A stretch of DNA of 64,000 nt from Microbacterium sp. Its GTDB lineage: Bacteria > Actinomycetota > Actinomycetes > Actinomycetales > Microbacteriaceae. Made by a program: the position numbers and the translations under genes. Shown piece after piece: positions 58,445 through 64,000 of this stretch; position 1 is the first letter of the stretch; the number at the start of each line of letters is the position of its first letter. The DNA is taken from contig NZTV01000062.1 in NCBI GenBank assembly GCA_002703245.1, forward strand, positions 30,476 through 94,475, written 5' to 3'. The notes under the pieces were generated by a model. It saw only the letters and a program-made list of their open reading frames with translations, made no database searches and was not told where the DNA came from.

Positions 58445-58847
58445 CGAGAGGTGCACGCCGGGTGGCCGAGCCGCCGCCGAGCGCGCTCGCGCCCAGGGGC
58501 TGATCCGGTGGCGTCGTGTCCGGCGGCGAGGTGACTGCATGCGGCGCCCTTGTGTGAGGGTTACCGCAGGATCGTGCGAAGAGGACTCACGGCCGCCAAG
58601 CGCTCGCCCAGTTTTCTCCTGAGGTTCCCCACATCAGGCCGAAACCGAGGGTTTCCGACTGCGCGCCACCGTATGGTTCCGGTGGGCGTCGCGGCCGTGA
58701 CAGAGGCTCGAACCTCGTCGCGAGTTCGCTTTGCGAGAACCGCGCCGACCCGTACCCAGACCACTTCAGGGGGACGTGGTCGACCTGCTCGTCGGTATGG
58801 CCGTCGAGCCGTCTGTCGCGCCTCCCTGCGCTGAACCGGAGGGTTTT
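58445..58847. other. gene-less upstream region of the adhesin gene
   Basis: About 400 bp without a convincing coding frame in either direction. It is less GC-rich than its neighbours in places and includes short self-complementary bits (for example TTCGC-TTT-GCGAG around 58727). I see no known riboswitch or tRNA. It probably holds the promoter and a long leader of the adhesin gene. Confidence 0.4.
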
Positions 58848-61800
58848 GTGCCGTCATCCGTACTGACATCGAGGCCGTTCATTCACCGAGTGCTCGCCGC
58901 ATTCGCTACGCTGTTGCTGGGGTTGAGCGCCCTTGTGGCTTTCCCCAGCGCGGCCGTCGCCGCGGAGAACGCCGACATCGTGGTGGGCGATGTCGCCATC
59001 ACGCCGCCTGACGCGCAGCTCACCGTCGGTGACACGGTGGTCGTCGTGGGGACGTGGGATGCTTCCGCCGCGAACCCGCAGCCGGGCGACACCTTCACCA
59101 TCGGGTTGCCCGTCGAGTTCGCCTTCCCCCAGGCGATCCCCTTCCAGCTGCTCGGTGCGGACGGCACGGTGTGGGGGGATTGCCTCACCGACCCCGCGAC
59201 CGGCGTTGCGACCTGCACACTCACCGACGCGGTCGCGGAGCGCCCGGAACTGGTGATGGGGACGTGGCAGTTCGAAGTGGAAGCCGTGCAAGCCACGACC
59301 GCGGAGGAGGTGACGTTCGACCTCAACGGCCAGGACGTGGTCGTCGACCTGCCCGGCACCGGCGGCATCGACGACGGCATCGACCTTCCCGGTGAGGTGT
59401 CGAAGTCCGGTGTGATGAACCAGAACAACTGGTCGATGACGTGGACTGTCGATGTCCCCGGCGCCAACATGGCCGGGCAGGACACCGTCACCCTCCACGA
59501 CACGCTGGGCGCGGGGCATGTGTTGTGCGACCCGACGTCGCTGACGGTGCAGACGGTTCGTGGCAGTGCGGTCACCGATGTCACAGACCTCGTCACGAGC
59601 ACCCCGAGCCCCGGTGATGCGGAGTTCGACATCGTCCTGACGGCTCCTGAGGAGGGATTCCGCGCGGATGTCACCTACCGGGTGACCTACCAGACGTGTA
59701 CGCCCGACGGTGAGATCGATCCGGAGGGCACGACCTACGAGAACTCCGCCCAGATCGAGGGGTGGGGTGACGCCGGTGTCGGTATCGGAACGGTGACGAA
59801 CCGCCCGTGGCTGACCGACCTCACCAAGTCGGGCAGCGTGCTCGGCGGAGAGGCCCGCAACGGTGTCATCGCGTGGACGGTGAGCGTTCCCGGTGAGCAG
59901 CTTTTCGGCAAGGACGGTTTCACCCTCACCGAGACGCTCGGTGCCGGGCACGAGGTGTGCGCCGACACGATCAGCGATCTGCGCATCGTGGAGCGGTACG
60001 GTCCGAGCTCGCAGCGGCAGGAGAACATCACGTCGCTGCTCAATGCGACGACGCTGTCGTCTGCGCCGCAGTCGTTCGAGGTGCGTTTCGATATCGATGA
60101 CCCCGGCTTCGCCTTCAAGGCGTCGGACTACCGGTACATCCTCACTTATGACACGTGCGTGACCTCCGACGAGCTACCCGAGGGCGGCACGGCCTACGCC
60201 AACACCGTCAGCATCGACGGCGACCTTGCCGCGACGGAGGCGACTGTTCCGGGTCGCTCGCAGGGCAAGTCCGGCTCGATCAACACCTCGGTGCGTACCA
60301 TCGACGGGGTCGAGTACATGCCGCAGACGACGCTCGACTGGCGCATCCGCATTCCGGGTGAGCGCATCGAGGCGATCGACGACGAGCTGACCCTCGTCGA
60401 CACGCTGTCGGCGAGTCAGACGGTGTGCATGGCCGGCGACCCCACCGGGGGGCTTGCGTCGCAGATGAACCTCCAGGTGCAGGCGATCGACCAGATCAAC
60501 AACGGGGGTCTGACCACGGTCGACCTGACCGACGTCACCACGGTCGCGGTCGACGGAGAACAGATCACGTTCGACATCGAGGCGACCGATCTGCCGATCC
60601 CCACGGGAATGAGCGACGGTTTCAGCCGCGAGTATCAGTACGTCATCACGTATACGACGTGCACGACCAGCGGCGGGATGGATGCTCCCGGCACCGTCTA
60701 CAGCAATGAGGTGACAGGTTCGGGCATCGACTTCCGGGAGACGGCCACGCAGAACAACTCCGGTAGCGGTACCGGGCAGGGTGTCACCCGCGGTTCGGTG
60801 TCGATCGAGAAGGTCCTGGCCGACACCCCGGGCGCCGCGCTCGTGCCCGACGATGCGGTGTTCACCGTGCACGTCGCCGAGATCGACCCGACCGGGACGA
60901 CGCAGGCCGAGTACGACCTGCAGGTTCCGTTGGATGGCGACCCGGTGAGTGGTTTCAACGCCCGCGGCGCCGGGTGGACGATCGAGCTCACCGAGCCGAC
61001 CTTCCCGGAGATTTCGGGTGTCGCTTTCGGAGCACCGATGTTCGCCGAAACCGACGGCGTCACCGTAGGCGAGGACGGCACCGTGGCCACCGCGGCGCTC
61101 ACCCCCGGCGCGAACACTTCGGTCGTCCTCACCAACGAGGCGCTTCTGGGGTCGGTATCGATCACGAAGGCGCTGACGGGGGATGCGGCGGGCGAGGTTG
61201 ACCCCGACCGGCTCTACGACCTGACCGCGGCGATCGACGTCAGCGGTCTCGGGGACGACGTGCCCGCCCCGCCTGATCGCGAGCTGCAGGTGAAGGCAGG
61301 CGAGTTGGTCACCGTCGATGACCTCCCGATCGGTGCGGTGGTCACCGTCACCGAAACCCGACCTGTCGATGACGATCTGTTCACGTGGGCAGAGCCGGTG
61401 ATCGAGCCCGGGTCGGTGGAGGTCACCGCCGACAACGTCGACACGCCCGCTCTGGTGACCGTCACCAACGCGGTCGAGCGGACGGTCGGGAGCTTTGCCC
61501 TGTCGAAGTCGGTGACCGGCGAGCAGGCGGAGAACTCCGCGGTTCCGGAGTCGGTCACGGTCGAGGCGACGTGGGAGCAGGGCGGCGTTGACGGGTCGAA
61601 GACCCTGAGCGTTCCGACTGACGGCACGCCCGTTCCGCTCGGCGTCGACCTGTTGATCGGCACCGAGGTGACCCTGAGGGAGACCCCGCTCGAGGACGGC
61701 GACTCCATCGCGTGGAGCGCACCGGTGTGGACCGGTGACGGTGTGCAGGTCGAGGGTTCGTCGGCGATCGTGACAATCGGCCGTGATGCGGACGCGACGG

Positions 61801-63008
61801 TGCAGCTGGAGAATCACGCGGCCACGTCGACCGCGGGCATCAGCCTCATCAAGGGCATCGCGGGTGAGGCTGCTGACCAGGTCGACCCCGCGACGGAGTT
61901 CCCGGTGACGGCGACGTGGCGCGATTCCTCGGGAGACACGCAGTCGCGCGACCTGACGATCAATGCTGTGGACCCCACGCCGCTCGGCGTCGACCTGCCG
62001 GCCGGCACGGTCGTCACCCTCACCGAGGGGGAGGCTCCGGAGTTCGACACGGTCGTGTGGGGCGCGATCACCATGTCGGGTGACGGTGTGACCGATGAGG
62101 GCGACGGTGTCGCAACCGTGGTCGTCTCGGATCAGGAAGGCGATGTCACGCTCGTGAGCGTCGTCAACGAGGCCACGTGGGCGCCGGGTGGATTCTCCAT
62201 CGCGAAGTCGGTGACGGGTGTGTCGTCGGACGACCCTGATGTACCGGAGACGGTCACGGTGATGGCCACGTGGCGTGAAGATGCCGTGGAGATGGCCGAA
62301 AGCGTCGAGGTTCCGACCGATGGCACGGTGACTGACTTCCCGCGGGAGCTGCCGCATGGCACCGAAGTGACCCTCACGGAGGAAACCCCGAGCGAGAGTG
62401 GTCGCTTCACGTGGGCCACGCCGACCTGGTCGGGCGATGTCTCCGCGGGTGAGCCGGGGACCGCGGTCGTGACCATCGGTGCGGCGACGGTGCAGGAGGT
62501 CGCGCTCGAGAACGAGGCCGTCACCTCCTACGGCGAGCTTTCGCTTACGAAGTCGTTGAGTGGCGAAGGCGCGCCCGGGGCCGGCGAGGTCACCTTCCCG
62601 GTGACTCTCGCCTGGGTCGACTTGCTGGGCGAGCCGCAGACCCGTGAGGTCGAGGTTCGCGCGGGTGAGACCACCGTCGTCGACGAGGTGCCCCTGGGTG
62701 TCGAGGTGACCGTTGAGGAGCGCGCCGGTGACCTGCCGTCGGGCCTCCGATGGGATGGTGTGACGTGGACGGGCGAGTCGGAGAACGTCTCTGTCGCGCC
62801 CGACGGGAGCAGCGCGACGGCTGTGGTCGTGGTGACCGGGCAGCCGGGTTCATCGGCGTCGATCGTTCTCGACAACGAGATCAGTGAGGTGCCGCCGCTG
62901 GCTGTGACGGGCGCTGAAGCGGTCACCGGTGTCGTCGTGACCATCGCCCTGCTGTTGATCGCTGCCGGGCTGCTGCTGCGGCAGTACCGCCGCCGCACGA
63001 CCGGCTGA
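58848..63008 (+). CDS. wall-anchored adhesin with Ig-like and DUF5979 repeats
   Basis: A 1386-aa surface protein. GTG start with GGAGG five bases upstream; signal peptide (VLAAFATLLLGLSALVAFPS, cut near AVAA). After an N-terminal Ig-like region come three repeats with conserved Cys pairs (LGAGHVLC / LGAGHEVC / LSASQTVC, then TYQTC / TYDTC / TYTTC), followed by six DUF5979-type repeats of about 115 residues starting SIEK, SITK, ALSK, SLIK, SIAK and SLTK. All nine units begin with a Lys and end with a conserved Asn (YENS, VTNA, LDNE types), the pattern of spontaneous isopeptide bonds. C-terminus: LAVTG, TM, RRR. A stable fibre or adhesin stalk is likely. Confidence 0.85.
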   Translation: MPSSVLTSRPFIHRVLAAFATLLLGLSALVAFPSAAVAAENADIVVGDVAITPPDAQLTVGDTVVVVGTWDASAANPQPGDTFTIGLPVEFAFPQAIPFQLLGADGTVWGDCLTDPATGVATCTLTDAVAERPELVMGTWQFEVEAVQATTAEEVTFDLNGQDVVVDLPGTGGIDDGIDLPGEVSKSGVMNQNNWSMTWTVDVPGANMAGQDTVTLHDTLGAGHVLCDPTSLTVQTVRGSAVTDVTDLVTSTPSPGDAEFDIVLTAPEEGFRADVTYRVTYQTCTPDGEIDPEGTTYENSAQIEGWGDAGVGIGTVTNRPWLTDLTKSGSVLGGEARNGVIAWTVSVPGEQLFGKDGFTLTETLGAGHEVCADTISDLRIVERYGPSSQRQENITSLLNATTLSSAPQSFEVRFDIDDPGFAFKASDYRYILTYDTCVTSDELPEGGTAYANTVSIDGDLAATEATVPGRSQGKSGSINTSVRTIDGVEYMPQTTLDWRIRIPGERIEAIDDELTLVDTLSASQTVCMAGDPTGGLASQMNLQVQAIDQINNGGLTTVDLTDVTTVAVDGEQITFDIEATDLPIPTGMSDGFSREYQYVITYTTCTTSGGMDAPGTVYSNEVTGSGIDFRETATQNNSGSGTGQGVTRGSVSIEKVLADTPGAALVPDDAVFTVHVAEIDPTGTTQAEYDLQVPLDGDPVSGFNARGAGWTIELTEPTFPEISGVAFGAPMFAETDGVTVGEDGTVATAALTPGANTSVVLTNEALLGSVSITKALTGDAAGEVDPDRLYDLTAAIDVSGLGDDVPAPPDRELQVKAGELVTVDDLPIGAVVTVTETRPVDDDLFTWAEPVIEPGSVEVTADNVDTPALVTVTNAVERTVGSFALSKSVTGEQAENSAVPESVTVEATWEQGGVDGSKTLSVPTDGTPVPLGVDLLIGTEVTLRETPLEDGDSIAWSAPVWTGDGVQVEGSSAIVTIGRDADATVQLENHAATSTAGISLIKGIAGEAADQVDPATEFPVTATWRDSSGDTQSRDLTINAVDPTPLGVDLPAGTVVTLTEGEAPEFDTVVWGAITMSGDGVTDEGDGVATVVVSDQEGDVTLVSVVNEATWAPGGFSIAKSVTGVSSDDPDVPETVTVMATWREDAVEMAESVEVPTDGTVTDFPRELPHGTEVTLTEETPSESGRFTWATPTWSGDVSAGEPGTAVVTIGAATVQEVALENEAVTSYGELSLTKSLSGEGAPGAGEVTFPVTLAWVDLLGEPQTREVEVRAGETTVVDEVPLGVEVTVEERAGDLPSGLRWDGVTWTGESENVSVAPDGSSATAVVVVTGQPGSSASIVLDNEISEVPPLAVTGAEAVTGVVVTIALLLIAAGLLLRQYRRRTTG

Positions 63009-63131
63009 CACCTCGGCCGACCGATCCCATGACGCCGTCCCGGACCGGGGGCTTTGACTGCCCTCGGTTCGGGGCGGCGTTCTGCGTGGATCCGACGCCT
63101 GTGTGGGCCGGGGCCCGTTCGCGCCGGGGCC

Positions 63132-63185
63132 GTTTGCCGGTTCGGAGCGGGTTGCCGGCTCGGAGCGGGTTGCCGGCTCGGAGAG
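63132..63185. repeat. three 18-bp tandem repeats
   Basis: Three near-identical units of GGTTGCCGGCTCGGAGCG in the non-coding gap 63009-63200 between the adhesin gene and the HNH endonuclease gene. The rest of the gap is GC-rich and unremarkable. Confidence 0.8.
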
Positions 63186-63200
63186 GAGCCGTTCATCGGT

Positions 63201-64000
63201 TCAGAACGGAGCGAGCACATCTTCGGCCCCGGTCGAGGCGGCCTCGGGTGGCGGGTCGGGGAGGAACATCACGCGGGGTGGTGGGTCGTCGTCGTATTCC
63301 AGTCCGGATGGTGCGGTGAAGTGCAGTCTCCCGCCGGGGTGTTGGACGACGGTCCATCCGGTGGCGTGTTTCAGGGTGTGGTGTCTCTTGCAGTAGGCGC
63401 CGAGGTTCTCGACGTCGGTTTTCCCGCCGAGGGCATAGTCCTCCCGGTGATCCCATTCGCATTCCCGTGCGGGTCTCCGGCAGCCGGGGAACCGGCATCG
63501 CACGTCCCGTGCCATCAGGTACCGTTTCTGCGCCGGCGTCGCGTGCCGCCGATCCACGGCCAGAACAGCCCCGCCGATGGGGTCGAGGAAGACCCGGTCG
63601 AATCCGGGTGCGTTTCCGGTGAGGATTCTCGCTGTCTCCGGGTCGACCGCGCACTTCCCGTCGAGTTCTGCACCCCCGGTGGTGGTTCCGGCGAGGGTTG
63701 TTGCGGGAACGGTGACCTGCACGTGCGCCCGGATCGCACCGAGCCCACCCTCGATAGCACCGCCGGCCGGATCGACGGAGGGGGTTGAGGTGAGCATCAT
63801 GTCTAGGAGGAGGTCGGTGCGGATCTGGTCGAGGGTCCGGTCGTCGAACCATACACTCCCGGCCTCGCCATTGTCGTCGACTCCGGCCCCGGAATCGCCC
63901 AACGGCCTCGATCGCGACTCCGGCCCCCGCGTCGCCTGCGGCTGTCCCTGAGCCGGTCGATTCTGGGTCGGGTGTCGTGGTTTCACCGCGCGGGGCGTCC
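63201..64000 (-). CDS. HNH endonuclease / DUF222 protein (5' end outside window)
   Basis: At least 266 residues of the C-terminal part; the frame is open to the window edge. The HNH nuclease core shows YLMARDVRCRFPGCRRPARECEWDHRED and AYCKRHHTLKHATGW, with Cys and His residues for a structural zinc and the catalytic His in EWDH. The upstream part (LDQIRTDLLLDMMLTSTPSV) is the end of a DUF222 domain. These proteins are abundant in actinobacteria; their role, possibly in mobile DNA or defence, is not settled. The GTG at 63986 is probably internal. Confidence 0.82.
   Translation of the reverse strand, partial: TPRAVKPRHPTQNRPAQGQPQATRGPESRSRPLGDSGAGVDDNGEAGSVWFDDRTLDQIRTDLLLDMMLTSTPSVDPAGGAIEGGLGAIRAHVQVTVPATTLAGTTTGGAELDGKCAVDPETARILTGNAPGFDRVFLDPIGGAVLAVDRRHATPAQKRYLMARDVRCRFPGCRRPARECEWDHREDYALGGKTDVENLGAYCKRHHTLKHATGWTVVQHPGGRLHFTAPSGLEYDDDPPPRVMFLPDPPPEAASTGAEDVLAPF

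Noticed and set aside
58445..58847. Possible riboswitch or small gene in the adhesin leader
   Set aside because: No known aptamer consensus and no frame with a ribosome binding site and plausible composition.
60174..62357. 727-codon minus-strand frame opposite the adhesin repeats
   Set aside because: Arg/His-rich shadow of the repeated plus-strand domains; no start signal and no recognisable family.

Overview
The window is high-GC DNA (about 70% G+C by eye). Its gene content suggests an actinobacterium of the Microbacteriaceae, probably Microbacterium-like. The signs are three surface proteins ending in LAxTG-type sorting signals, an HNH/DUF222 endonuclease at the right edge, a long DivIVA-type coiled-coil protein, frequent GTG starts with strong Shine-Dalgarno sequences, and many 4-bp stop/start overlaps. 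The taxonomy is inference. I saw no rRNA, tRNA, CRISPR array, transposase, phage gene or replication origin.

Layout. 1-5.6 kb: a small unknown protein, a coupled nucleoside hydrolase/ribokinase pair, and a three-gene DUF4956 / VTC-domain / carbohydrate-binding lipoprotein operon. 5.9-13.1 kb: an alpha/beta hydrolase, then a flavin-centred group (bacterial-luciferase-like monooxygenase, PucR-type regulator, esterase, two flavin reductases, an SsuE-like FMN reductase and a stand-alone riboflavin kinase). The divergent flavin operons carry matching 43-44 bp promoter elements. 13.3-16.7 kb: glucose-6-phosphate isomerase, a HAD phosphatase and a lipoprotein. 16.8-17.4 kb: a deletion scar joining the 3' ends of an MmyB-type regulator and a GH31 glycosidase.

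17.5-31.6 kb is a 14-gene operon on the minus strand, starting at an IclR regulator and ending at a strong intrinsic terminator. It encodes a Dpp-type peptide ABC importer together with a D-aminoacylase, a D-threonine aldolase/D-serine dehydratase-like PLP enzyme, a class III aminotransferase, a Gfo/Idh dehydrogenase, RidA, a fumarylacetoacetase-family enzyme, an amidohydrolase and an unrecognised enzyme. It looks like a catabolic system for an N-acylated or D-amino-acid compound that I cannot name.

31.9-38.2 kb is a LacI-controlled sugar operon (binding protein, two permeases, GH3 glycosidase, LacI) with visible promoter and operators. 38.3-47.5 kb holds a small membrane protein, a 1328-aa wall-anchored hydrolase with a beta-helix, a DivIVA-like protein, a lipoprotein with a duplicated domain, and a frameshifted LAATG surface protein. 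47.6-53 kb: UDP-glucose dehydrogenase, a thioredoxin-reductase-like/methyltransferase fusion divergent from an XRE-cupin regulator, an intergenic palindromic repeat array, a 50-aa protein and aldose 1-epimerase. 53-58.4 kb: an ABC exporter, a divergent NarL-type two-component system, a C-terminally disrupted glycerophosphodiesterase and a VanZ protein. 58.8-63 kb: a 1386-aa adhesin with nine Ig-like repeats. The window ends inside the HNH endonuclease gene.
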